From Pelotomaculum thermopropionicum SI (GTDB taxonomy: Bacteria; Bacillota; Desulfotomaculia; Desulfotomaculales; Pelotomaculaceae): a stretch of 64,000 bases of DNA. Below are positions 48,881 to 57,146 of this stretch, piece after piece. The DNA is taken from positions 310,001 to 374,000 of the forward strand of contig AP009389.1 in the NCBI GenBank assembly GCA_000010565.1, given 5' to 3'. The position numbers and the translations under genes were made by a program. Under the pieces are notes generated by a model. That model did no database searches, was not told where the DNA came from, and saw only the letters and a program-made list of their open reading frames with translations. Within the stretch, counting starts at the first letter, position 1. Every line of letters begins with the position of its first letter.

Positions 48881-49685
48881 AGCGCAGGCCCTGCGGCAGG
48901 ACCCCGGCCGATTCCTTAAAACCTTTTCCGCCTTCAAGGACCACATCTTTCTATGGCTGTACGCCGCCGGGATTACCGCCGCGGAAATCGTCACCGCCTA
49001 CTACAACCCCGTTTCCGGAATAGCCTGCCACGCCGTGCTGCTGCTGGCCCTGCTGGCGCACGCCGCCCTGGCTTACAGGCAGCCCGTGAACATGGTTTAC
49101 ATGGCCCTGGCCCTGGCCCCGATGATCCGGATCACCAGCCTTTCCATGCCCCTGCTGGGCGTCCCGCCAATGTACTGGTATTTTATCATCAGCCTGCCGC
49201 TTTTTGCCGCCGCCGTTTCGGTAATGCGGCTGGCCGGCTTTAAGCGCCAGGAAGTCGGCCTGATTGCGGGCAACCTGCCCCTGCAGGCGCTGGTGGCCTT
49301 CCTGGGGGTGCCGCTGGGGCTTGTCGAGTACCTGATCCTGAAACCGGCTCCCCTGGTGCCCTCCCTTGCCTTCCAGCACGTCTGGCTGCCGGCCCTGATC
49401 CTTTTGACCGGCACCGGGTTTTTAGAAGAGCTGATCTTCCGGGGCGTCATGCAGCGCGCCGCCGAAGAGTGCCTGGGCCGGTGGTACGGCGCAATTTACA
49501 TAAGCTTCGTGTTCGGAGTGCTGCACATCACCCACCGCTCGCCGCTCGACCTGCTTTTCGTTTTCGGGGTGGCCCTCCTCTTTTCCACCGCCGTCGCCCT
49601 GTTCAGGTCCATCGCCGGCGTCACCTTCGCCCACGGCCTGACCAATATCGGGCTGTACATAGTGTGGCCGCACATTTTGAAGTAA
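48873..49685 (+). CDS. CPBP-family intramembrane metalloprotease
   Basis: 270 aa with about eight membrane segments. The three CPBP/Abi motifs are present: EELIFRG (EExxxR, about residue 188), FGVLHITH (FxxxH) and HGLTN (HxxxN). Related eukaryotic CAAX proteases cut prenylated proteins; bacterial members serve varied roles including bacteriocin immunity. It overlaps the DUF1616 gene by 8 nt, so the two are coupled. Confidence 0.88.
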   Translation: MSKAQALRQDPGRFLKTFSAFKDHIFLWLYAAGITAAEIVTAYYNPVSGIACHAVLLLALLAHAALAYRQPVNMVYMALALAPMIRITSLSMPLLGVPPMYWYFIISLPLFAAAVSVMRLAGFKRQEVGLIAGNLPLQALVAFLGVPLGLVEYLILKPAPLVPSLAFQHVWLPALILLTGTGFLEELIFRGVMQRAAEECLGRWYGAIYISFVFGVLHITHRSPLDLLFVFGVALLFSTAVALFRSIAGVTFAHGLTNIGLYIVWPHILK

Positions 49686-49709
49686 GGCTTTACAGCAAAA
49701 CCTGCCTTT

Positions 49710-49730
49710 CGCCGGTTACAGCCGGCGTTT
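49710..49730 (+). terminator. Possible terminator after the CPBP gene
   Basis: CGCCGG (49710-49715) and CCGGCG (49722-49727) form a 6-bp stem followed by only TTT. The rest of the 216-nt gap to 49901 is AT-rich without a clear promoter. Confidence 0.45.
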
Positions 49731-49901
49731 AGCATTTGTTAATGAAAAGTTTATCAAAGTTTAATATTTAGCAGGGAAGGAAATTTTGGAACGGTATGGA
49801 ATATATCTAAAAAGCAAGAAAAATAAAATAATGGCGAAGGCCAATAAATTTTAACACCTGTTTTTAACCTGCGTTTTCTTGCGGAGAAGGGAAATACCTG
49901 C

Positions 49902-51107
49902 ATGAACTATGACGTGATAGTAATTGGAGGCGGCCCGGCGGGTTGTAAAACAGCCGGGCTTATCGCCGGCAAAGGCTACAGGGTGCTGGTGGCGGAAGAG
50001 CACCCCCGGATCGGTACCCCCGTTCAGTGCGCCGGCCTGGTCAGCCCCAGGACCTTGAAAGCCGCAGGCATGCCGGACGGCGTAATAATAAATGAAATCA
50101 AGGGGGTCTACGTCCATTCCCCCGGCGGCGAGACCCTCGCCGTAAGGTGCAAGGACGCGGCTGCCTTTGTGATAGACCGCGCCGGATTCGACCGGAAGCT
50201 GGCCGAGAGGGCGCAGAGCGCCGGGGCAGAAATACTGACCGGCGTCAAAGCCGGCCTGGGCAAACTCCTGGCGGAAAAAATAATCGTGAAGTTAAAAAGC
50301 TCCAGAGGAGAGTCGTCGGCCAGGGCGCGCCTCGTGATCGGGGCAGACGGGGCCAACTCCCGCGTCGCCCGCCGGATCAACGCCCCCAGGTCCGGGGAGG
50401 TGGTCCGGATGTTTGCCGCCGAAGTGCAGCTTAAATGCCCGGAAGAAGACATGGCCCACATATTCCTGGGCCGGGAGATCGCCCCGGGCTGGTTCGGCTG
50501 GCTCATCCCGGTGGACGGCAGGCGGGCCAGGGCGGGCATAGGCGTATGCGGCGTGGACAAGCACCCGCGCGAATACTTCTATCGGCTTGCGGAAGCCCGC
50601 CGGGATATTTTCAAGGACATGAAAGTGATCTGCTATACAGGCGGGGCTGTCCCAATAGGCCTTCCCCCCAGGATATACGGCGACAGAATCCTGCTTGTCG
50701 GCGACGCTGCCTGCCAGACCAAGCCCATCTCAGGCGGCGGGCTGTACCTGGGGATGCGGGGCGCGGAACTCTGCGCCAAAGTCGCAACTAAAGCGCTCTC
50801 CAGAGAGGATCTGTCCGCAGAGCGCCTTTCAGAGTACCAGCGCCGGTGGGAAAAAGAGATGGCCGGCGAAACCCAGACCGCCCTGAGGCACAGGCGCGTC
50901 TTCCTGACCATGTCCGACCGGGAAATGGACGCCCTGATCAGGTTCTTCAACCGCCCGCTGTGGCAGTACGTAATTTCCAGGTACGGCGACATCGACTACC
51001 CCTCGCTTTTGTCCGGCAAGCTTTCCCTGGCCAGGCCCTGGGCAGAGAAGTTCCTGAAGCACCGGTTCAAAAAAGCCCTGGACAGCCGCGCGGCCGTTGA
51101 GGCGTAA
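49902..51107 (+). CDS. Geranylgeranyl reductase-family flavoprotein
   Basis: 401 aa FAD-dependent oxidoreductase. The dinucleotide motif is VIGGGPAGCKTAGLIAGKG at the N-terminus, and the second FAD motif is GDAACQTKPISGGGLYLGM (about residue 270). Relatives saturate prenyl chains of archaeal lipids, chlorophyll or polyprenols; in Clostridia the substrate is not defined, and a lipid carrier or quinone is possible. ATG start, 14 nt after GGAGAAGGG. Confidence 0.82.
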   Translation: MNYDVIVIGGGPAGCKTAGLIAGKGYRVLVAEEHPRIGTPVQCAGLVSPRTLKAAGMPDGVIINEIKGVYVHSPGGETLAVRCKDAAAFVIDRAGFDRKLAERAQSAGAEILTGVKAGLGKLLAEKIIVKLKSSRGESSARARLVIGADGANSRVARRINAPRSGEVVRMFAAEVQLKCPEEDMAHIFLGREIAPGWFGWLIPVDGRRARAGIGVCGVDKHPREYFYRLAEARRDIFKDMKVICYTGGAVPIGLPPRIYGDRILLVGDAACQTKPISGGGLYLGMRGAELCAKVATKALSREDLSAERLSEYQRRWEKEMAGETQTALRHRRVFLTMSDREMDALIRFFNRPLWQYVISRYGDIDYPSLLSGKLSLARPWAEKFLKHRFKKALDSRAAVEA

Positions 51108-51214
51108 AATATACATACCTGTACCTGCAGGAATTACCAACTTTTTGTTGAAATTAACACTAGAAGTTTTTACACAATCAGCAACACTTTTCCATTTAAG
51201 GTAATCATCCTCCA

Positions 51215-51223
51215 TGGTATAAT
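51215..51223 (+). promoter_or_regulatory. Extended -10 promoter for the polysaccharide cluster
   Basis: TGGTATAAT with a weak TTTAAG 17 nt upstream (51195-51200). Transcription from about 51230 would give a leader of roughly 265 nt before the first gene. Confidence 0.5.
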
Positions 51224-51302
51224 TGCCTTTAATTTTTAGCCCAAAGGTCCTATATTGTTTTAGTACTTTAGTCAGGGGCAATGTATGACCCAAGTCTTAT
51301 CC

Positions 51303-51464
51303 AGGCTTAAGGCCGGCGCAAAGCCCGGCCGCCAGCATTAGAGAGAACCCGAAGCCACGTCATAAGTAATCCAAATTCAATCAATCTTGTCTGGCCGCGG
51401 CACCAGCGAGAACCCGAAGTGCGCTACGGCTGGTTTTAGAAGTAAGCCTAAGGTTCAATTTTTT
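51303..51464 (+). promoter_or_regulatory. Structured leader upstream of the polysaccharide cluster
   Basis: AGGCTTA (51303-51309) can pair with TAAGCCT (51443-51449). Inside are GGCCGG/CCGGCC (51311-51330) and CCAGC/GCTGG (51403-51433), plus the exact 12-nt direct repeat GAGAACCCGAAG (51343-51354, 51408-51419). A six-T run follows at 51459-51464. The 389-nt gap has no plus-strand gene. This could be an attenuator or a protein-binding leader. Confidence 0.5.
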
Positions 51465-51496
51465 GTTTTAAGATTTATTATTAAGGTGGTTTTTCC

Positions 51497-52510
51497 ATGA
51501 ATGTTGGAGTAGTCGGCGTAGGCACTATGGGAAGAAACCACGTACGCGTCTATTCAGAGCTGAAGGACGTGGAAAAAATTTTTGTTTTTGATGTTAATAA
51601 GGAAGCGGCCCGTAAGATCAAGGACCATTTCGGCGAAGGGGTTGTGGTCAGCGACTCCATTGCTTCTCTATTAAATAACGTAGAGGCATTAAGCATCTGC
51701 ACTTCCACTGAATACCATTACGAAATTGTCCAAAGAGCAATTGAAAAGGGAGTTAGTTTCCTGGTGGAAAAACCTCTCACCTTAACTTTAAAAGAAGGAG
51801 AAAGCCTTTTGGGATTGGTTAATGGTAACATTATAGCTGGCGTGGGCCATATTGAGAGGTTTAACCCCATTATGAAAGAGATAAAGAACCTGATTAAAAA
51901 CCCCAGGTATATTGAAATAAAAAGGCATAACCCGGCCTCGGCAAGGATAGACGATGCGGATGTTGTATTTGACCTGATGATTCACGATATAGATCTCGTC
52001 TGGAATTATTTTATAAATGACATTTCTTCGTGTGAACTATATTCCGTTTGGGATAAAGACTTGTGCAAAGCAATTGCCAGATTTGGCAACTGTACCGTTT
52101 CCCTTTCAGCGAGCAGGATTGCCTGCAAGAAAGTGAGGGCAATCTACATTGAAGATGAAGATTTTTCCGTTGACGGCGATTTCATGACCCAGGAAGTTTA
52201 TATTTATAGAAAACCTCAAAAATACGGGCAGAACAGCCAGCGCTACGTGCAGGAAAACATTATCGAAAAAGTATTAGTGAACAAGGTGGAGCCCCTGAAG
52301 GAAGAGTTAAGGACCTTTGTGGATTGTGTAAAAAGACAGGAGCATTTTCCCGTAACGCTGGAGCAGGCGGTGGCAAGCCTAAGGATTGCCGAAGAGATTT
52401 TGGAAAAGGGGATTAGAAGGGAATATGACATTTTACAAGCACCCGTCGGCCATCGTGGAGAGCGAAGAAATTGGAGAAGGCACAAAAATCTGGCACTTCG
52501 CGCACGTTAG
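51497..52510 (+). CDS. Gfo/Idh/MocA-family sugar dehydrogenase (WbpB/WlbA-like)
   Basis: 337 aa. N-terminal Rossmann motif VGVVGVGTMGRNHVRVY and the conserved EKPLTLT (VEKP) are present, with the catalytic-side segment FDLMIHDIDLVWNY. By context with the acetyltransferase it probably oxidises C3 of a UDP-acetamido-uronic acid. The last 28 codons overlap the next gene by 86 nt in a different frame and give a basic, non-family tail, so a late frameshift may have extended it. Confidence 0.82.
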   Translation: MNVGVVGVGTMGRNHVRVYSELKDVEKIFVFDVNKEAARKIKDHFGEGVVVSDSIASLLNNVEALSICTSTEYHYEIVQRAIEKGVSFLVEKPLTLTLKEGESLLGLVNGNIIAGVGHIERFNPIMKEIKNLIKNPRYIEIKRHNPASARIDDADVVFDLMIHDIDLVWNYFINDISSCELYSVWDKDLCKAIARFGNCTVSLSASRIACKKVRAIYIEDEDFSVDGDFMTQEVYIYRKPQKYGQNSQRYVQENIIEKVLVNKVEPLKEELRTFVDCVKRQEHFPVTLEQAVASLRIAEEILEKGIRREYDILQAPVGHRGERRNWRRHKNLALRAR

Positions 52511-52997
52511 GGAAAAGGCTGTAATCGGCAATAACTGCAACATAGGTAAAGGCGTTTACATAGATGCCGGGGTGGAGATTGGCCACAACGTCAAGATCCA
52601 GAATTTTGTCAGCGTCTATCATGGGGTAAAAATAGAGGACGACGTCTTTATTGGACCATCAGTTACCTTTACCAACGATTTATACCCACGGGCATTCATC
52701 TGGAGCGAAGACAAGGTAGGTCATACGATAGTAAAGAAAGGAGCGAGCATTGGAGCAAACGCCACCATAGTGTGCGGGGTGACCATCGGCGAGTATGCCA
52801 TGGTCGGCGCGGGCAGCGTGACTACAAAGGACGTTCCTCCATTTGGCCTATACTACGGCAATCCTGCAAAACTCGCAGGGTTTGTATGCTACTGCGGCAA
52901 AAAGCTGGAAAAGCTGATTGAAGAAGGCAAAGGTGAATCCTTATATGAATGTGAGTGCGGCAAGAGAGTGAAAATAAAAGGAGAATGGAATCAGTGA
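52425..52997 (+). CDS. UDP-amino-sugar N-acetyltransferase (WbpD/WlbB-like hexapeptide repeat)
   Basis: 190 aa left-handed beta-helix protein with hexapeptide repeats (IGNNCNIGKGVYIDAGVEIG). The insert TFTNDLYPRAF and GAGSVTTKDVPPFGLYYGNPAK are typical of WbpD-type acetyltransferases. The C-terminus has paired cysteines (CYCGKK, CECGKR), a small zinc-ribbon-like end known in this family. ATG 52425 gives the normal MTFYKHPSAIVE start. It should acetylate the 3-amino group of a UDP-sugar. Confidence 0.88.
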   Translation: MTFYKHPSAIVESEEIGEGTKIWHFAHVREKAVIGNNCNIGKGVYIDAGVEIGHNVKIQNFVSVYHGVKIEDDVFIGPSVTFTNDLYPRAFIWSEDKVGHTIVKKGASIGANATIVCGVTIGEYAMVGAGSVTTKDVPPFGLYYGNPAKLAGFVCYCGKKLEKLIEEGKGESLYECECGKRVKIKGEWNQ

Positions 52998-54178
52998 AAA
53001 TTGCCGTAATTGGGCTGGGAAGAGCCGGCCTGCCCCTGGCAGGGGTTATTGCTGATTCCGGCCTGGAAGTAGTGGGCGTGGATATAGATAAAAATAGGTG
53101 TGAACTGGTTAATGAAGGTCTAAACCCGATTCCCGAAGAAAAGGGGTTAGGCGAATTACTAAGAAAATACGGCGGGAAAAGTTTAAAGGCAACAGCGTGT
53201 TATAAAGAAGCAAAAGAGTGTAATGTCTATATAGTTATTACTCCCTTGCTTATAGATGGAGATTACAACCCCGACTTTAGAAACATTGAAAGTTCTTTTC
53301 GCGAAGTCGGAAAGATACTGAAGAGAGGAGACTTGGTTGTCCTTGAGACCACCGTTCCGCCAAAAACAACAGAAATCCTGGCAAAAAAGTGGCTGGAGGA
53401 AGAAAGCGGGCTAAAGTTCGGTGAATTCCACCTGGCCCACTCCCCGGAAAGGATCATGACCGGCTGCAGCGTCTCCAGGTTGAGGGAGTTTCCAAAAATA
53501 GTCGGCGGAGTAAATGAGGAAAGCGGCAGGAAGGCCCTGGAGATATATAAAAATTTCATCCCCAACATCCGCCTGGTTTCTTCGGCCAGGGTTGCCGAAT
53601 TCATCAAGGTTATTGAAGGCTGCTACCGGGACGCAAACATCGCCCTGGCGAACGAGCTGTTTAAAATTGCGCAGGACCTGGAATTAGATTATTACGAGGC
53701 CAGGGAGTTTGCCAACCACGAATACTGCCACCTTCACCTGCCGTCAACTGGCGTGGGCGGCCACTGCATACCCATATACCCCTGGTTTTTAATTAAAGAA
53801 ATGGAAAAGAAGGGCAGGTTCAACCAGGCCAGGCTGCTGCGGGCGAGCCGCGAGATAAACGACGAAATGGCTTTTTACTGGATGGAAAAGATAGTCTTTC
53901 AGTGCCTCAAGCTAAACAAGCCGTTAAATAAAATAAAGATATGCGTAAAAGGGATAACGTTCAGAGAAGGAGTCAAACAACTGTATCACAGCAGGAACCT
54001 GGCCCTGGCCAGGGGTCTTATGGAGAAAGGGCTGGACGTTTACGTTTACGATGAAATGTTTTCTAAAGAAGAGCTGGAGCAAATGGGCCTGCGCCCTTTG
54101 AAGCCCGAAGAGGCGGATATTGTTTTTGACTGTTTCAGGTTAAGTTTTATGGAAAAAAGAACTTGCCAGAGGAGTTAG
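52994..54178 (+). CDS. UDP-N-acetyl-sugar 6-dehydrogenase (WecC/WbpA family)
   Basis: 394 aa. VKIAVIGLGRAGLPLAGVIA carries the NAD motif, HLAHSPERIMTG is conserved, and catalytic Cys is in GVGGHCIPIYP (about residue 257). It oxidises UDP-GlcNAc or UDP-ManNAc to the uronic acid in two steps. GTG 52994 overlaps the previous stop by 4 nt (GTGA) and is 10 nt after AAAGGAG; earlier in-frame starts lie inside the acetyltransferase gene. Confidence 0.9.
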   Translation: MKIAVIGLGRAGLPLAGVIADSGLEVVGVDIDKNRCELVNEGLNPIPEEKGLGELLRKYGGKSLKATACYKEAKECNVYIVITPLLIDGDYNPDFRNIESSFREVGKILKRGDLVVLETTVPPKTTEILAKKWLEEESGLKFGEFHLAHSPERIMTGCSVSRLREFPKIVGGVNEESGRKALEIYKNFIPNIRLVSSARVAEFIKVIEGCYRDANIALANELFKIAQDLELDYYEAREFANHEYCHLHLPSTGVGGHCIPIYPWFLIKEMEKKGRFNQARLLRASREINDEMAFYWMEKIVFQCLKLNKPLNKIKICVKGITFREGVKQLYHSRNLALARGLMEKGLDVYVYDEMFSKEELEQMGLRPLKPEEADIVFDCFRLSFMEKRTCQRS

Positions 54179-54181
54179 TTA

Positions 54182-54958
54182 ATGTATAAAGGTAAAAAGA
54201 TAGCGGTGGTTGTTCCGGCTTATAATGAGAGGGAATTAATAACCCAGGTTATTACCACTGTTCCTGATTTTGTGGACCGGATCTATGCTGTAAATGACGC
54301 CAGCACGGACGACACGGGGGAAATACTCTCCAAACTTGCTGAAAAAATCAGCCGGTTGACCGTGATCCACCACGAAAAAAATGGCGGCGTAGGCGCTGCC
54401 ATCATTTCCGGTCATAAAATGGCCTTGAAAGATGAAATGGATGTGGTGGCCATTATGGCCGGTGACGGGCAAATGGACCCTGCGATCCTGGACAAGATCA
54501 TCAATCCCGTTGTAGAAGGCAGGGCGGATTTTGCCAAAGGGGACAGGCTTTCCATTGCCCGGCACAGAGAGAGCATGTCCGCCTGGAGGACCTTCGGCAA
54601 CTTTCTCCTTACCTTTTTAACCAGAATAGCTTCCGGGTACTGGCACATGGTTGACCCGCAAAACGGCTATACGGCCATATCCCGCGAATTTTTACAGAGG
54701 CTCGACCTGGATAAAATCGAAAAAGGATTTGCCTTTGAGAATGATCTGCTGGTAAAGCTTAACGTGCTCGGCGCGCGGCTGGTTGATGTCCCGCACCCGG
54801 CCATATACGGCAAAGAACATTCCAAGATAAGGTATCATAAGTACATAGTGAATACCAGTTGGGTTTTGCTCAAGCTGTTTTTATGGCGGCTAAAGGCAAA
54901 GTACCTGGACAGAATAATATTTTGGAAACATTGCGGAAAAAGCTTTGCAAAGATGTAA
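54182..54958 (+). CDS. Family 2 glycosyltransferase (dolichol-phosphate-mannose-synthase-like)
   Basis: 258 aa GT-A enzyme: VVVPAYNERELI, AVNDASTDDTGE and the DGQMDP metal/donor site, with GFAFENDLL later. There is no C-terminal membrane pair, so it is likely peripheral. It may transfer a sugar to a lipid carrier or growing repeat unit. Three bases after the dehydrogenase stop. Confidence 0.88.
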   Translation: MYKGKKIAVVVPAYNERELITQVITTVPDFVDRIYAVNDASTDDTGEILSKLAEKISRLTVIHHEKNGGVGAAIISGHKMALKDEMDVVAIMAGDGQMDPAILDKIINPVVEGRADFAKGDRLSIARHRESMSAWRTFGNFLLTFLTRIASGYWHMVDPQNGYTAISREFLQRLDLDKIEKGFAFENDLLVKLNVLGARLVDVPHPAIYGKEHSKIRYHKYIVNTSWVLLKLFLWRLKAKYLDRIIFWKHCGKSFAKM

Positions 54959-54979
54959 TCTTATACTGGAGAAAACAAA

Positions 54980-56062
54980 ATGAGGATAGCCTTTTTTATT
55001 AATACACCTGCCCAGGCTCATACCTGGAGGTATATCATTGAGAATTTGATCGAAGACGGCCACCAAGTCAAGATTTTGGCCCGGAATTACGATTCAGCCC
55101 CAGTATTGCTTGATAAATATGGTTTTGATTATGAAATATATATCGAGCCTGGCAGGTACAGGCATTTAAGGAGCCTGCAAATCATCCCCCATGTTTGGCA
55201 TGGTTACAGGTTGGCGATACGCTTCAAGCCTCATATTATTATCGGTTTTGGGATTATCGAAGCCCTTACCTCCTTCTTTTTGAAAAAGCCTTGCCTTGTC
55301 TTTACCGATAGCGAACCGGTTCCTTTGCAAAACTACTTGAATAAGCTGTTTTCAAGCGTTGTTCTTACCCCTGATTGTTTCAACGGCGATTTTGGGAATA
55401 AACACATACGTATTCCGGGTTATAAAGAATTGGCATACCTACACCCCAATTATTTTCAACCCGACCCCGGAATATTGAATGAATTAGGCCTGGGTGATAA
55501 GGAAAAATATATTATTCTACGCTTTAATGCCTTTGACGCCGTTCACGATATCGGCAGGCGCGGTTTCTCCCTCAGCGATAAGTACAAATTGGTGCGAGAG
55601 CTGGAAAAGTATGCCAGGGTCTTCATACGATCTGAAAAAAAACTGCCTATTGATTTAGAAGCATATAATTTGCCCATATCATTTGATCACATACACCATG
55701 CCCTTTATTATGCCCAGCTTCTGGTGACCGACACGCAAACAATGACAACTGAAGCGGCTATTTTAGGCACCCCTGCAGTACGTTGCAATAACTTCATTGG
55801 GCCAGACGATATGGGAAATTTCATTGAACTGGAACAGAAATATGGACTGATTTATAACTACCGTGAACCAGATAAAGCAATAGAAAAAGCTGTGGAGCTA
55901 ATTCAAAGACCCAGCCTAAAAGAAGAATGGCAGCAAAAGAGAGAGGTTCTCTTAAAGGATAAAATAGATATAACTGCATTTATGGTCTGGTTTATCGAAA
56001 TCTACCCGAAAAGTTATAAAGACATTAAGCAAAACCCCGGCCTGCAATATAGCTTCAGGTGA
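54980..56062 (+). CDS. DUF354-family GT-B-like protein
   Basis: 360 aa. Starts MRIAFFINTPAQAHTWRYII and continues with VKILARNYD and FTDSEPVPLQNYLNKL, features of DUF354, a family related to glycosyltransferases and UDP-GlcNAc 2-epimerases and frequent in archaeal and bacterial polysaccharide loci. No catalytic assignment is possible from sequence alone. ATG 54980. Confidence 0.78.
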   Translation: MRIAFFINTPAQAHTWRYIIENLIEDGHQVKILARNYDSAPVLLDKYGFDYEIYIEPGRYRHLRSLQIIPHVWHGYRLAIRFKPHIIIGFGIIEALTSFFLKKPCLVFTDSEPVPLQNYLNKLFSSVVLTPDCFNGDFGNKHIRIPGYKELAYLHPNYFQPDPGILNELGLGDKEKYIILRFNAFDAVHDIGRRGFSLSDKYKLVRELEKYARVFIRSEKKLPIDLEAYNLPISFDHIHHALYYAQLLVTDTQTMTTEAAILGTPAVRCNNFIGPDDMGNFIELEQKYGLIYNYREPDKAIEKAVELIQRPSLKEEWQQKREVLLKDKIDITAFMVWFIEIYPKSYKDIKQNPGLQYSFR

Positions 56063-56068
56063 AATACG

Positions 56069-57130
56069 ATGAAAATAGCTACAATTGTCGGTGCTCGCCC
56101 CCAGTTTATCAAAATGGCGCCGGTATCAAGGGAAATAAGAAAAAAATTTAAGGAACTTATCATCCATACCGGGCAGCATTACGACTATGAAATGGACCGG
56201 ATATTTTTTGAGGAACTGGACATACCCAAACCTGATTGCCATTTAGGCGTTGGGTCAGGCACCCATGGGTACCAAACAGGCACCATGCTAAAGAAAATTG
56301 AAGAAATTTTAATCCAAGAAAAACCCGACCTGGTCCTGGTTTACGGAGATACAAACTCAACCCTTGCGGGGGCCCTGGCCGGGGCAAAACTGGGCATTAA
56401 GGTAGCTCACGTGGAAGCGGGATTAAGAAGTTTTGATCGATCAATGCCGGAGGAGGTTAATAGAGTTCTGACGGATCACTGCTCTGACTTTCTGTTCTGC
56501 CCTACGGAAACAGCAGTTAAAAATTTACACCGGGAAGGAATAAACGATGGCGTTTATCTAACCGGAGACGTAATGGTAGATTCGTTGTTGCATAATAAAG
56601 AGATCGCGGAGAGTAGATCCGGTATCCTGGACGAACTAGGTTTAAAGAGCAAAGAATACATAGTAGCTACCATTCACCGGGCAAGTAATACCGACAGAAA
56701 AGAAAACCTTGAAAGTATTGTCAACGCTTTTTGTGAAATGGAAGAAATAATTGTTTTTCCCGTCCATCCCCGGACCAAAAAGTATCTAAAAAAATACGGT
56801 TTGTTTGATAAACTGAGGGCATCAGTAAAGTTAATAAAGCCATTGGGATATTTGGATTTTTTAAAATTAATGAACCATGCCAAAAAGATAATAACCGATT
56901 CCGGCGGAATTCAAAAAGAAGCTTATATATTAAAAATACCATGTGTCACCCTGAGAGAAAATACTGAATGGATCGAAACGGTTGAAGATGGTTGGAATAT
57001 GCTGGTAGCGATCGATAAGGATAATATTATCAGGGCCATACATCAATTTCAGCCATCTTCAGTTAAGCATAAAGAAAGATTTGGTAGCGGAGGCGCTGCT
57101 GGAAAAATTGCTAAATATTTAGCAGAATAG
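56069..57130 (+). CDS. wecB: UDP-N-acetylglucosamine 2-epimerase, non-hydrolysing
   Basis: 353 aa. GARPQFIKMAPV, HTGQHYDYEMD, HVEAGLRSFDRSMPEEVNR and TDSGGIQKEAY are the family landmarks. It interconverts UDP-GlcNAc and UDP-ManNAc; in WbpI-like members it acts on the 2,3-diacetamido-uronic acid. With the dehydrogenase upstream it completes a mannosaminuronate-type pathway. It is the last gene of normal base composition in the cluster. Confidence 0.92.
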   Translation: MKIATIVGARPQFIKMAPVSREIRKKFKELIIHTGQHYDYEMDRIFFEELDIPKPDCHLGVGSGTHGYQTGTMLKKIEEILIQEKPDLVLVYGDTNSTLAGALAGAKLGIKVAHVEAGLRSFDRSMPEEVNRVLTDHCSDFLFCPTETAVKNLHREGINDGVYLTGDVMVDSLLHNKEIAESRSGILDELGLKSKEYIVATIHRASNTDRKENLESIVNAFCEMEEIIVFPVHPRTKKYLKKYGLFDKLRASVKLIKPLGYLDFLKLMNHAKKIITDSGGIQKEAYILKIPCVTLRENTEWIETVEDGWNMLVAIDKDNIIRAIHQFQPSSVKHKERFGSGGAAGKIAKYLAE

Positions 57131-57146
57131 CCAGGAGACGAAAATT

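Noticed and set aside
51108-51293. Reverse-strand frame in the gap before the polysaccharide cluster
   Set aside because: About 60 residues outside the neighbouring gene (GHTLPLTKVLKQYRTFG...), but most of that frame lies antisense to the flavoprotein and no family was recognised. It may be a relic, but the evidence is too thin.
51311-51335. GCGCAAAGCCCGGCC resembling the c-di-GMP-I riboswitch GACGCAAAGCC motif
   Set aside because: The other conserved parts of that riboswitch (the GGGCAAACC strand and its tetraloop partner) are not found in the right order nearby.
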